DNA of 64,000 bases from Streptomyces venezuelae ATCC 10712 (GCF_008639165.1 NZ_CP029197.1:4592001-4656000), one strand, 5' to 3'. Numbered from the stretch's first letter, positions 8,043-16,003 are shown. Numbers and translations: made by a program. The notes: a model not told the origin generated them from the letters alone.

Positions 8043-8666
8043 TCAGGCCAGCGTGGCCACGAGGTGGGGTGCGGCCTCCGCCAGCGTGCGGAAGTGCCGG
8101 TGGGCCCCGGGGTGCGGGGCCTCGGTGTTGACCGTCCAGACCGTCATCCCGGCCGCCAGGCCCGACGCGACCCCCGACGGCGCGTCCTCGATCACCAGGC
8201 AGTCCGCCGGGTCGGCGCCGAGCTTCTCGGCGGCGAGGAGGTACGGCACCGGGGACGGCTTCCCCTCGGTCACCGAGGCCGCGTCCACGACCACCCCCGG
8301 CACCGGGAGCCCGGTCCGCTCGAACCGCCCCCGCACCCGGTGCTCGTAGTTCGACGTCACGAGCGCCCACCGGCCCGCCGGCAGCACGCCGAGCAGCTCG
8401 GCGGCCCCGGCGAAGGCCGCGTACGAGCCCGTACGGACGTCCTCGTCCTCCAGCGCGTGGAGCAGGGCGAGGCACTCGTCGGGGTCCTGCCCGGGGGCCA
8501 CGGCCGCGAAGGTCTCGACGGGCCGCGTCCGCAGCGCGACGGCGTACACCTCGTCCCCGTCGAGCCCGTACCGCGCGGCCCACGCGTGCCAGACGAGCCG
8601 CTGATTGGAGACGGCGTCCACGAGGGTGCCGTCGACGTCGAAGAGAAGGAACTTTCCGCTGGTCAC
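8043..8666 (-). CDS. HAD-family hydrolase (phosphoglycolate/sugar-phosphatase type)
   Basis: 207 residues from GTG. HAD motif I is FDVDGT with nucleophile Asp10 and acid/base Asp12, motif II is ALVTSN, motif III is the Lys in EGKPSPVPYLLAAEKLG, and motif IV is VIEDAPSGVASGLAAGM. The helical cap after motif I (about residues 15-85) makes it a subclass-I HAD like sugar-phosphate phosphatases (DOG/Gph type). It is expected to be a cytosolic phosphomonoesterase acting on a small sugar phosphate or phosphoglycolate; the substrate is not predictable. The kinase gene starts 156 bases downstream on the same strand. Three 14-bp repeats lie immediately upstream. Confidence 0.88.
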   Translation of the reverse strand: MTSGKFLLFDVDGTLVDAVSNQRLVWHAWAARYGLDGDEVYAVALRTRPVETFAAVAPGQDPDECLALLHALEDEDVRTGSYAAFAGAAELLGVLPAGRWALVTSNYEHRVRGRFERTGLPVPGVVVDAASVTEGKPSPVPYLLAAEKLGADPADCLVIEDAPSGVASGLAAGMTVWTVNTEAPHPGAHRHFRTLAEAAPHLVATLA

Positions 8667-8673
8667 GGACGCG

Positions 8674-8715
8674 ATGGTACGGACGTGATGGTACGGGCGG
8701 GGTGGTACGGGCGAG
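8674..8715. repeat. Three tandem 14-bp repeats upstream of the HAD gene
   Basis: ATGGTACGGACGTG, ATGGTACGGGCGGG and GTGGTACGGGCGAG follow each other without gaps, sharing the core TGGTACGG. They occupy the leader of the HAD gene, starting 7 bases upstream of its GTG. They could be an operator array or a simple slippage product. The 102 bases between the HAD start and the next gene hold nothing else recognisable. Confidence 0.7.
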
Positions 8716-8768
8716 GCGGGATGCCGCGCAGGGCGGCCGCGGGCTGTTGCACGTGGCCGCCCCGCGGG

Positions 8769-11024
8769 TCACGAGAGGTCGATCGCCCCTTCGCCCAGGA
8801 TGGGGTTGTGGGCCGCCCCGCGCGGTGCGAACGGCGCGTTCCAGGCGCCGGTGCCCCGGTAGACGACGAGTTGGGCGTACGGGCCGCTGTCCTCGATGTT
8901 CGCGATCAGGTCGTTCCGGCCGTCGCGGTCGACGTCGCCGACGCCGACGAGCTGTGTGTACACGCCCCAGCCGCCGCCGATCCTGGTGCGGGGCGCGAAC
9001 GTGCCGTCGCCCTTGCCGAGGTACAGCCAGAGGACGCCCGCCTTGTCGCGGGCGACGAGGTCCCCGGCGGCGGCGCCGCCGAGGTCGCCGGTCGCGGTGA
9101 GCTGGTTGAAGACGCCCCAGCCGCCGCCGAGCTTCACCCGCTTGGCGAACGGCGCGGCGGCGTCGCCGGTGGCCTTGTACAGCCACAGCGTGCCGGCCGT
9201 GTCGGTGGCGAGGAGGTCGGGCCGGCCGTCGCCGGTGAGGTCGGAGCCCGCGGTCAGCTTGTCGTAGACCGACCAGCCGCCGCCGACCCTCGTCCGGGAC
9301 GCGAGGCCCTTGCCGTTGCCCTGGTGGAGCCAGAGGACGCCGGTCCTGTCGCGGGCGACGAGGTCCGGGGCGGTCGTCCCGGCGATGTCGCCGGTGGCCG
9401 CGATCCGGTCGTACGTGGACCAGCCCGTCCCGAGGTCCACCGGGTCCGGCCGCACGACCTCGGGGGTGCGGGTGATCTGGTTGATGTCGTACGAGCGCAG
9501 GCGGCCGAGACCGTCCCGGGCGAGGAGGTCCGGCGAGCCGTTGTCGTCGAAGTCGTGGGGCTTCGGCGCGCGGGTCACGGTGAAGGTGCCGGTGCGGACG
9601 ACGTCGGGCCCGATGCCGTTCGCGGGGTGGGCCGTCAACTTCCAGCTGTACGCGCCGTTGTAGGCGGGGAGGCCGTTGTTGAACGCCTCGTTCCAGGTGA
9701 CGGCGAAGTCGGCCGGGCCGGTGCCGATGACCTGCTCGGTGCTCCCGATCAGGCGGGACGCGGTGTGGATGACGACGAGGCTCACCCGCACCTGGGGCCG
9801 GCTGAGCCTGCCCGACGCCTTCAGCACCCCGCCGTCGCGGTCGAGGTCGACGACGCCGGACGGCGGGAGGCTCTCGTCCGTCAGGGTCAGGGCGGTGGGC
9901 CGGCCGGAGCCGGACAGCAGGGTGGCGACCGGGGAGCCGTCGGCGGCGGGTGCGACGCGGTACAGGCCCTCGCCGCGGGCGAGCGTCCCGCCGAGGACGA
10001 GCAGGTTGCCGTCGGCGTCGGTGGTGCTGGACACGACGTGGTCCATGAGGCCCAGCGTCTCGCCGGTCTTCAGGGAGCGGGCGGTCAGCTGGTGCGCGGG
10101 GTCGGTCCAGGTGGCCGTGGAGCCGCCGTCGCGGTCGTACGTCACCCACTCGCCGACGGCCCGGAGCACCAGGCTCCGGGTGCCCTGGAGGGTGTCCACC
10201 GGGAACCGCTCGACGGCCGTGCCGCCGCGGCGGGCGACGGCGAGGGTGGCCTTGCCCCCGGCGGGCAGCTCGGTCCAGGCCACGTGGGTCGGGGTGACGG
10301 CGGTGGAGCCGGTCACGGTGGTCGGCGGGGCGTCGTACGACTCGGTGACGGCGCCGGTGGCGAGGTCCACGACGCCCACGTGCTTCGTGTGGACGCCGTT
10401 CACGACGCGGAGGTAGTGGAGCACGAACGTGCCGGGCACGGTGCTGTAGTTGAGCAGCGGCCTGGCGTCCGCGGGTGGGACGACCGGGCGGTCGACGGCC
10501 TGGCCCGCCTCCTTGGAGACCAGGTGGTACGCGTACGCGTCGCCCACCTTCGTCGTCATGACGAGGGTGGAGCCGACGACCCTGAGCAGGGTGTACGGGG
10601 TGGCGTCGGTGTTGAAGGCGGAGGTGTCGACCACGACGGGCTCCGCGGCCCCGCTCATGTCGGTGAGCGTGAACACGGCCCCGTTCCGCGAGACGACGGT
10701 GTCCGTGCCCGGGGCTCCCCAGTGGCTGCCCGTGGGGAGCGTGGTGGTGACGCCGTCCGAGAACCGCGTCCAGCGGTGGACGGGGTTCGACCCGCCGGTG
10801 ACGCTCAGCACGCCGGACCGGCCGGCGCTGAGGAGGGTCGAGTCGGCCGGGACGGTCAGGTCGTTCCCCAGCGCCCCGGGCGCGGCGAGCGGAGGGACGG
10901 GGGTGACGACCGGCACCGGCGCGGCGGCCAGGGCCGGGGCCGCGAGTCCGGCGGCGGTGACGACGGCGAGCACGGCGGCGACGGCGGCGGTCTGCCGCCG
11001 CCGGCGGGCGGGTGGGTGCATCAC
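8769..11024 (-). CDS. Secreted FG-GAP/VCBS repeat protein (paralog A)
   Basis: 751 residues from GTG; the ATG three bases later is equally possible, with AGAGAAG 7-10 bases upstream. Residues 1-34 are a signal peptide (PARRRRQ, an Ala/Val core, ALAAAP). Residues about 35-400 are beta-rich with repeated short blades like a propeller but without known motifs. About 400-490 looks like a FlgD/Ig-type fold (FAVTWNEAFNNGLPAYNGAYSWKLTA...PNGIG-like). The last about 260 residues hold five FG-GAP repeats with DFDDNGSPDLLARD, GTLWLYKATGD and DVDRDGRNDLIAN. It is a close paralog of the next gene upstream (11219-13429), including a 72-bp stretch with one mismatch. It is probably an extracellular binding or adhesive protein; no enzyme motif was found. 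Confidence 0.82.
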   Translation of the reverse strand: MMHPPARRRRQTAAVAAVLAVVTAAGLAAPALAAAPVPVVTPVPPLAAPGALGNDLTVPADSTLLSAGRSGVLSVTGGSNPVHRWTRFSDGVTTTLPTGSHWGAPGTDTVVSRNGAVFTLTDMSGAAEPVVVDTSAFNTDATPYTLLRVVGSTLVMTTKVGDAYAYHLVSKEAGQAVDRPVVPPADARPLLNYSTVPGTFVLHYLRVVNGVHTKHVGVVDLATGAVTESYDAPPTTVTGSTAVTPTHVAWTELPAGGKATLAVARRGGTAVERFPVDTLQGTRSLVLRAVGEWVTYDRDGGSTATWTDPAHQLTARSLKTGETLGLMDHVVSSTTDADGNLLVLGGTLARGEGLYRVAPAADGSPVATLLSGSGRPTALTLTDESLPPSGVVDLDRDGGVLKASGRLSRPQVRVSLVVIHTASRLIGSTEQVIGTGPADFAVTWNEAFNNGLPAYNGAYSWKLTAHPANGIGPDVVRTGTFTVTRAPKPHDFDDNGSPDLLARDGLGRLRSYDINQITRTPEVVRPDPVDLGTGWSTYDRIAATGDIAGTTAPDLVARDRTGVLWLHQGNGKGLASRTRVGGGWSVYDKLTAGSDLTGDGRPDLLATDTAGTLWLYKATGDAAAPFAKRVKLGGGWGVFNQLTATGDLGGAAAGDLVARDKAGVLWLYLGKGDGTFAPRTRIGGGWGVYTQLVGVGDVDRDGRNDLIANIEDSGPYAQLVVYRGTGAWNAPFAPRGAAHNPILGEGAIDLS

Positions 11025-11072
11025 GGGGACGCTTCTCTCTACGGGAGGGACGAGCTCGGGAGACGTTCGGGC

Positions 11073-11113
11073 GGGCGGCGGGCGGCGGGCGGCGGGCGGC
11101 GGGCGGCGGGCGG
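11073..11113. repeat. GGGCGGC heptamer tandem repeat (about 6 copies)
   Basis: Five perfect GGGCGGC units and a sixth missing its last base lie in the 194-bp gap between the two FG-GAP paralogs, close to the start of paralog A. They are pure G/C low-complexity DNA. On the minus strand they fall in the paralog A promoter or leader. The repeat probably varies in copy number between strains. Confidence 0.85.
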
Positions 11114-11161
11114 TCGGCGTCAGGCGTCAGTCGGTGGGAGCCCGACGCCCGGCAGCCCGGC

Positions 11162-11205
11162 CACCGGCGGCCGGTGGCCCGACCTCGGGCCACCGGCCGC
11201 CGGTG
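11162..11205 (-). terminator. Strong hairpin downstream of FG-GAP paralog B
   Basis: A perfect 19-bp inverted repeat (CACCGGCGGCCGGTGGCCC with its complement) closes a 6-base loop (GACCTC). It begins 14 bases past the stop codon of the 11219-13429 gene. There is no U-tract, as is usual for actinobacterial terminators. It should insulate paralog A from read-through of paralog B. Confidence 0.75.
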
Positions 11206-11218
11206 TACGGCGTGTGCG

Positions 11219-13429
11219 TCAGACGATCGGGTGGCGCGGGGTCGGCGTCGCCGGGTAGACCGAGCTGTTCTCGCGCGGGCCGAACGGGATCGCCGCGTCG
11301 CCCGTGCCGCGGTAGACGAACGAGCCGCTCTTGCCGTACGCGAACAGGTCGTTCCGCCCGTCGCGGTCCACGTCGCCCATGCCGACGAGGTGGGTGTACG
11401 CCCCCCAGCCCGCGCCGACCCGCACCCGGGTGCCGAACGAGTTGGCGCTCGCGCCCGGGTAGAGCCAGAGGACGCCGGCGGTGTCGCGGGCGAGGAGGTC
11501 GCCCCGGGGCGTGCCGGTGACGTCGCCGACGGCGGTGATCTGGTTCATCGAGTTCCAGCCCCCGCCGACCTTCGCACGGCCCCCGAAGGGCGCCGTCCAG
11601 TTGCCGGTGCCCCGGTACGCCCACAGGACGCCGGCCGCGTCGGTGGCGAGCAGGTCCGACCAGCCGTCGCCGTCGAGGTCGCTGCCGCCGGTGATCTTGT
11701 TGTAGCCGTTCCAGCCGCCGCCGATCCTGGTGCGGGGCGCGAAGGTGCCGTCGCCCTTGCCGAGGTACAGCCAGAGGACGCCGGTGGTGTCCCGCGCGAC
11801 CATGTCGGGAGCGGGGGCGCCGGCGACGTTGCCGACGGCCTCGATCTGGTCGTAGCCGTTCCATCCGGCGCCGACCAGCTTGCTCTCCAGCGACCAGTAG
11901 TCGGAGGAGCTCTCCGTCTTCCTGACCTCGTCGCGCCACAGCTTGCCGGAGGCGTCGCGGGACAGCAGGTCCACGGCGCCGTTGTCGTCGTAGTCGTGCA
12001 GGCCGGCCTTGCGGGTCACCTTGAAGGTGCCGGTCTTCTTCAGGTCCGGGCCGATGCCGTTGAGCGGCTTGGCGGTGAGCTCCCAGACGTAGTCGCCGTT
12101 GGGCGCGGGGCCGTCGGCGAACTCGCCCCGCCAGTCGCGCACGACCTCGCCGTTCTGGAGGGCGAACTCGTGGCTCCGGCCGGTGCGGACGTGCCGCAGG
12201 ACGACCTTGCCGCCCGCGTTCGCGCGGGACAGCTGCCACTGGAGCCTGACCTTGCCGCCGTTCGCGTCGAAGTCGATCGTGGCCGGGACGTCGGTGTGCG
12301 TGAGGGTCAGGACGGTGGGGGCGTCGGTGCTCGCCACCAGGGTGGCGGTCGGCGTGCCGTCGGCGCCGGGGGAGATCCGGTAGACGCCCTCGCCGTGGGC
12401 GACGGTGCCGCCGCGCGCGTAGAGGTCGCCGTTGGGGGCGGTGGCCGTGGTGGAGACGTGGTCGAGCAGCTTGACCGTGGTCGAGGGGTCGCCCAGACGG
12501 CGGGCGGTCAGCGGGAAGAGGGCCGAGGGGACGGGCGCGGTACCGCCGTTGAGTTCGGTGGTGGTCACCCAGTTCCCCACCAGGTTGACGTCCACGTCCT
12601 GGTTGGTCGCGGCCTGGCCGAGGTACGTGACGACCGGTTCGGCGGTGACGCCACGGGGGACGGTCAGCAGCTGGACGCGGCCGGTGGCCGTGCGCTCGAT
12701 CCAGGCCCAGTGGGTGCGGGAGACGAAGGCGTCGGCGGCGGGCCGCTCGGAGTGCGTCTGGATCGGACTGTCCACGAACTGCCCGGTGGCGGTGTCCACC
12801 GTGACGATGTAGGTGTACCCGCCGTCGGTGTACTGGATCAGGGCGATGCCGGGGGTGGAGGCCCAGACGCGGCCCAGCCGGGCGGTGCCGGGGATGCCGG
12901 GGACGTCGATGATGGTCTTGCTGCCCGTGGCGCGGCTCATCAGGTTGACGTCGAGGACGCCGGTGTCCGGGTCGGTGAACGACATCACCAGCGTCTCGCC
13001 GGCGATGCCGCGGAGCGCGTAACGCTGGTCGTCGTGGGACAGCCCGTACCCGATGCCACCGGTGCCGCCGGTCATGGGGTTGATCCAGTAGGTCGACTCC
13101 GTGTCCTTGCGGGAGAAGACGATGTCGGACTGGGCGCCCAGGAACGTGGTGCGGGGCTGGGTCAGGGACTTCGTGGCGCCGCTGGAGTAGTTCGTCCAGC
13201 GGTACTCGGCGCCGGACGGGTACACGGCGCGGGTGAGGAAGCCGGTCTCGCCGGCGCTGACGAGCTCCGTGGGGTGCGGCAGCGTGGTGACGTCCGCCGC
13301 CTGGGCGGGCGCCTGTACGGCGGTCACGGGGGCGGCGGTCGCGGAGACGGCCGTCAGGCCGGTGCCGGCCGTGACGGCCAGGACGGCGGTGACGGCGGCG
13401 AGAAGACGGGTCGACGAACGGTACTGCAC
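11219..13429 (-). CDS. Secreted FG-GAP/VCBS repeat protein (paralog B)
   Basis: 736 residues from a GTG at 13429, chosen because GGGGGG lies 8 bases upstream and a signal peptide follows at once (QYRSSTRLLAAVTAVLA..., cleavage near ATAAPVTA). The open frame extends further upstream, but those residues look like noncoding DNA. It has the same architecture as paralog A: a beta-rich N-terminal half, an Ig/FlgD-like segment (WRGEFADGPAPNGDYVWELT), then about 260 residues of FG-GAP repeats (DYDDNGAVDLLSRD, GVLWLYLGKGDGTFAPR, DLDGDGWSDLLATD). This and paralog A look like a tandem duplication. No catalytic residues are recognisable; a surface or matrix role is an inference. Confidence 0.82.
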   Translation of the reverse strand: MQYRSSTRLLAAVTAVLAVTAGTGLTAVSATAAPVTAVQAPAQAADVTTLPHPTELVSAGETGFLTRAVYPSGAEYRWTNYSSGATKSLTQPRTTFLGAQSDIVFSRKDTESTYWINPMTGGTGGIGYGLSHDDQRYALRGIAGETLVMSFTDPDTGVLDVNLMSRATGSKTIIDVPGIPGTARLGRVWASTPGIALIQYTDGGYTYIVTVDTATGQFVDSPIQTHSERPAADAFVSRTHWAWIERTATGRVQLLTVPRGVTAEPVVTYLGQAATNQDVDVNLVGNWVTTTELNGGTAPVPSALFPLTARRLGDPSTTVKLLDHVSTTATAPNGDLYARGGTVAHGEGVYRISPGADGTPTATLVASTDAPTVLTLTHTDVPATIDFDANGGKVRLQWQLSRANAGGKVVLRHVRTGRSHEFALQNGEVVRDWRGEFADGPAPNGDYVWELTAKPLNGIGPDLKKTGTFKVTRKAGLHDYDDNGAVDLLSRDASGKLWRDEVRKTESSSDYWSLESKLVGAGWNGYDQIEAVGNVAGAPAPDMVARDTTGVLWLYLGKGDGTFAPRTRIGGGWNGYNKITGGSDLDGDGWSDLLATDAAGVLWAYRGTGNWTAPFGGRAKVGGGWNSMNQITAVGDVTGTPRGDLLARDTAGVLWLYPGASANSFGTRVRVGAGWGAYTHLVGMGDVDRDGRNDLFAYGKSGSFVYRGTGDAAIPFGPRENSSVYPATPTPRHPIV

Positions 13430-13505
13430 AGTGCAATCCCCCCAGATACAACCGGCTGCGGCGGTTGCCGCACGTCGATTGGACCCATGATCGACACCGA
13501 TGGTT

Positions 13506-13524
13506 GTACGGTCTTCGGCCGTAC
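13506..13524 (-). terminator. Short hairpin after DinB-family gene
   Basis: GTACGG and CCGTAC pair around a 7-base loop directly downstream of the DinB stop codon (4 bases). The stem is only 6 bp, so this is a weak terminator candidate. The remaining bases up to 13430 carry the promoter and leader of FG-GAP paralog B. Confidence 0.35.
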
Positions 13525-13527
13525 GTT

Positions 13528-14043
13528 CTACCGCCGCTCGACCACACCCCGCACGAACGCCGCCTGACCCGCGTGCTGGAGGTCCTCCGCGATCACCGAG
13601 ACCAGCCGGACGCCGAGGGTGACCGGCGGGTCCCAGGCGGCGTCGACGACCCGGTCGAGGTCGGCGTTCGTCAGGGACCGCACCAGGTCCAGGGTCCGCT
13701 CGTGGACGGCGTCGTGGTAGCCGAGCAGCAGCTCCGCCGGGGCGCGCACCTTGCCCACCTGGGCGCTCGTCTGGCCGTATCCGGTCGCCCGCTTCCCGAA
13801 GGGCAGCCCGAAGCGGTCCCGCCAGCCGTCCGACTCCCACAGCTGCTCCCCGTCGAAGGCGCCCGCGAGGTGGTCGTCCTGGACCCGGGTCAGATGCCAG
13901 ACGAGCCAGGCGACCGAGTTGGCGTCCGGATCGATCCGGACGGCGAGCTCGTCCTCGGTGAGGCCTTCCACGGCCTCGTGGACGGCCTCATGCACCCGGC
14001 CGAACGAGTCGACGAGCAGGCCTGCGCTGTTCATGGCGGACAT
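13528..14043 (-). CDS. DinB-superfamily protein (mycothiol-dependent transferase type, DUF664)
   Basis: 171 residues from ATG with GGAG 5 bases upstream. It is a four-helix DinB fold with a probable metal triad: His50 (VWHLTRVQ), His58 (DDHL) and a late His in EDLQHAGQAAFVRG. In actinobacteria this family (mycothiol S-transferases/DUF664) transfers the mycothiol thiol to electrophiles in detoxification. The specific substrate is not evident. It follows the DUF1992 gene by 43 bases on the same strand, so the two may be cotranscribed. Confidence 0.83.
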   Translation of the reverse strand: MSAMNSAGLLVDSFGRVHEAVHEAVEGLTEDELAVRIDPDANSVAWLVWHLTRVQDDHLAGAFDGEQLWESDGWRDRFGLPFGKRATGYGQTSAQVGKVRAPAELLLGYHDAVHERTLDLVRSLTNADLDRVVDAAWDPPVTLGVRLVSVIAEDLQHAGQAAFVRGVVERR

Positions 14044-14086
14044 GGGGACTCCGTACGTTGTCAGGTGGCCCACGGCCCTCCCGGGA

Positions 14087-14488
14087 TCAGGAGGTACGTG
14101 CCTCCCGCCACCGCTCGACCGTCGCCTCGACGTCGAACGGCTTGAGGTTCAGCGGCGGACCGGCCGGCGGCCGGGCCAGCGCCTCGGCGATCTTCGTGTT
14201 GATCTCCCCGAGGATCCGCCGGACCTGGCTCTCCGAGACGGCGGCGGCCACCGCCGCCTCCGCGTCCTCGGCCGCCTTGCGCAGGGCCAGTGACGGCGGC
14301 AGGACGGACGCGCCCTCGCGGTGCATCTTGCCCTTGATCCACCAGAGCTCGTCGTACGGGGCGGAGTCGTCGGGCAGCGGCTTGCCGAAGCCCGGCAGGG
14401 TGCTGAACTCTCCCCGCTCCGACGCCTCGCGGATCTGCTTGTCCACGAACGACTCGAAGCTGACTCCCGGCGGTTTGCGTTCGGTCAT
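14087..14488 (-). CDS. DnaJ-homologue C28-type conserved protein (DUF1992)
   Basis: 133 residues. The N-terminal half carries the family signature: FESFVDKQIREASERGEF, LPGFGKPLP, and ELWWIKGKMHREG. These match the DJC28 conserved domain (DUF1992), a small cytosolic helical protein of unknown function found in bacteria and fused to J domains in eukaryotes. The C-terminal part is helical with an ILGEINTKIAEA segment. It lies downstream of the cold-shock gene, separated by a strong terminator, and upstream of the DinB gene. Confidence 0.85.
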   Translation of the reverse strand: MTERKPPGVSFESFVDKQIREASERGEFSTLPGFGKPLPDDSAPYDELWWIKGKMHREGASVLPPSLALRKAAEDAEAAVAAAVSESQVRRILGEINTKIAEALARPPAGPPLNLKPFDVEATVERWREARTS

Positions 14489-14523
14489 GTGTCCAGACTA
14501 CGTACGTCCGGCCGGAAAAGGGC

Positions 14524-14564
14524 AGGAGCCCCGCTCGTGCCCGAAGGCACGGAGCGGGGCTCCT
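14524..14564 (-). terminator. Intrinsic terminator of the cold-shock gene
   Basis: A 13-bp perfect stem (AGGAGCCCCGCTC with GAGCGGGGCTCCT) is extended by GTGCC/GGCAC and a CGAA tetraloop, with one bulged G. On the minus strand it is followed by GCCCTTTT, a short U-tract, placing it at the end of the cold-shock transcript. Confidence 0.85.
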
Positions 14565-14603
14565 TGGGTACTGCTCTAGTCGTGCTTCGCCGACCCAGGC
14601 ACC

Positions 14604-14807
14604 TTAGGCCGGGGAGACGTTCTCCGCCTGCGGGCCCTTCGGGCCCTGCGTGACGTCGAAGGTCACGAGCTGGTTCTCCTCGAGCGAACGGAAGCCGTTC
14701 GCGTTGATCGCGGAGTAGTGGACGAAGACATCCGGGCCGCCGCCGTCCTGGGCGATGAAGCCGAAGCCCTTTTCAGCGTTGAACCACTTCACGGTTCCGG
14801 TAGCCAT
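14604..14807 (-). CDS. CspA-family cold-shock protein
   Basis: 67 residues, a single cold-shock domain of full length. RNP1 is KGFGFIAQ and RNP2 is VFVHYSAI; the start is MATGTVKWFNAEKG. The ATG has GGAGG 5 bases upstream. These small OB-fold proteins bind single-stranded RNA/DNA and melt mRNA structure, acting in the cytoplasm as RNA chaperones. The leader (from about 14950) is long and contains a terminator-like hairpin followed by T-rich sequence at 14900-14863, suggesting control in the leader. It ends in a strong terminator and stands alone. Confidence 0.95.
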   Translation of the reverse strand: MATGTVKWFNAEKGFGFIAQDGGGPDVFVHYSAINANGFRSLEENQLVTFDVTQGPKGPQAENVSPA

Positions 14808-14874
14808 GAGCCCTCCTATGGGCCAAAGGGTCGCCCTGCTCCAGAACCTGCAAACAAGTCTGAAAACTACAAAA

Positions 14875-14900
14875 GCCTGCGGGTCACATGCTCCGCAGGC
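14875..14900 (-). promoter_or_regulatory. Terminator-like hairpin in the cold-shock mRNA leader
   Basis: On the minus strand GCCTGCGG and CCGCAGGC form a perfect 8-bp stem around a 10-base loop, immediately followed by TTTTGTAGTTTT. This looks like an intrinsic terminator 68 bases before the cold-shock start codon, inside its own leader. It could act as an attenuator or temperature-responsive structure, or it could be the stop of a small leader RNA. Confidence 0.55.
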
Positions 14901-15056
14901 TCTGTACTGCAAGGGAAACCAAACTGCAACTTGCGTCGAGCGTAGCACGCAGGTCGCCCGGGGCGGTAGAGGGAAAGATCACGTCACTCGCATGTTTGAT
15001 CTCGCTCCGTGTGCTGACGCGCGTGCCCCGCCGATGCCCACAGTACGAGACGGGTC

Positions 15057-15068
15057 TAGCCTCACGAT
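15057..15068 (+). promoter_or_regulatory. -10 box for leaderless mqnA transcript
   Basis: TAGCCT (15057-15062) fits the actinobacterial TANNNT -10 and ends exactly 6 bases before the GTG start of mqnA. No ribosome site precedes that GTG. The geometry is that of a leaderless mRNA starting at the initiation codon. No clear -35 box is visible. Confidence 0.5.
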
Positions 15069-15941
15069 GTGGACAATGCAACCGACGACCAGCAGCGCAG
15101 CCGGCCCCGCGTCGGGCACATCCAGTTCCTGAACTGCCTCCCCCTCTACTGGGGCCTGGCCAGGACCGGAACGCTCCTCGACCTCGAGCTCACCAAGGAC
15201 ACCCCGGAGAAGCTCAGCGAGCGGCTCGTGCGGGGCGATCTGGACATCGGCCCCATCACCCTCGTCGAATACCTCCGCAACGCGTCCGACCTGGTCGCGC
15301 TCCCGGACATCGCCGTCGGGTGCGACGGGCCCGTCATGTCCTGCGTGATCGTCTCCCAGCGCCCCCTGGAGGAGCTGGACGGCGCCCGCGTCGCGCTCGG
15401 CTCCACCTCCCGCACCTCCGTACGCCTGGCCCAGCTGCTGCTCGCCGAGCGGTACGGGGTGACGCCGGACTACTACACCTGCCCCCCTGACCTGGGCGTG
15501 ATGATGCAGGAGGCCGAGGCGGCCGTCCTCATCGGCGACGCCGCCCTGCGGGCCTCGCTGCACGACGCGCCCCGGCTCGGCCTCCAGGTCCACGACCTCG
15601 GCCAGATGTGGAAGGACTGGACGGGCCTGCCGTTCGTCTTCGCGGTGTGGGCGGCGCGCAGGGACTTCCTGGAGCGCGAGCCGGCGACCGTCCACGAGGT
15701 CCACGAGGCGTTCCTCGCCTCCCGTGACCTCTCCCTCGAAGAGGTCACGAAGGTGGCCGAGCAGGCCGCCCGCTGGGAGACCTTCGACGCCGAACTCCTG
15801 GAGCGGTACTTCCGTACCCTCGACTTCCGATTCGGCCCCGAGCAGCTCGCCGGCGTCCGTGAGTTCGCCCGCCGCACCGGCCCCACGACCGGCTACCCGG
15901 CGGACGTCACCGTCGAACTGCTTCCGCCCGCGCGGGATTAG
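15069..15941 (+). CDS. mqnA: Chorismate dehydratase MqnA (futalosine menaquinone pathway)
   Basis: 290 residues, usual length for MqnA. It converts chorismate to 3-enolpyruvylbenzoate by dehydration, the first committed step of the futalosine route to menaquinone, in the cytosol. The periplasmic-binding-protein-like fold is shown by VGHIQFLNCLPLYWGL, LDIGPITLVEYLRNASDL, ALGSTSRTSVRLAQLL, and AVLIGDAAL. The GTG start is supported by a -10 box 6 bases upstream (leaderless) and by the residues that follow. mqnC lies 268 bases downstream with its own promoter-like box at 16164. The other pathway genes (mqnB, D, E) are not in the window. Confidence 0.93.
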   Translation: MDNATDDQQRSRPRVGHIQFLNCLPLYWGLARTGTLLDLELTKDTPEKLSERLVRGDLDIGPITLVEYLRNASDLVALPDIAVGCDGPVMSCVIVSQRPLEELDGARVALGSTSRTSVRLAQLLLAERYGVTPDYYTCPPDLGVMMQEAEAAVLIGDAALRASLHDAPRLGLQVHDLGQMWKDWTGLPFVFAVWAARRDFLEREPATVHEVHEAFLASRDLSLEEVTKVAEQAARWETFDAELLERYFRTLDFRFGPEQLAGVREFARRTGPTTGYPADVTVELLPPARD

Positions 15942-16003
15942 CGGGACGCGCGCGTTCCGGGTTCCCGATTCGGCTTCCCGTCGGCTCGCCGTCCCCCTCT
16001 CGT

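Noticed and set aside
7080..11258. 1392-codon plus-strand frame
   Set aside because: It runs opposite to three real minus-strand genes (kinase, phosphatase, FG-GAP protein) and has no domain-like sequence.
13425..13435. TGCACAGTGCA palindrome at the start of FG-GAP paralog B
   Set aside because: It overlaps the start codon and is short; likely chance.
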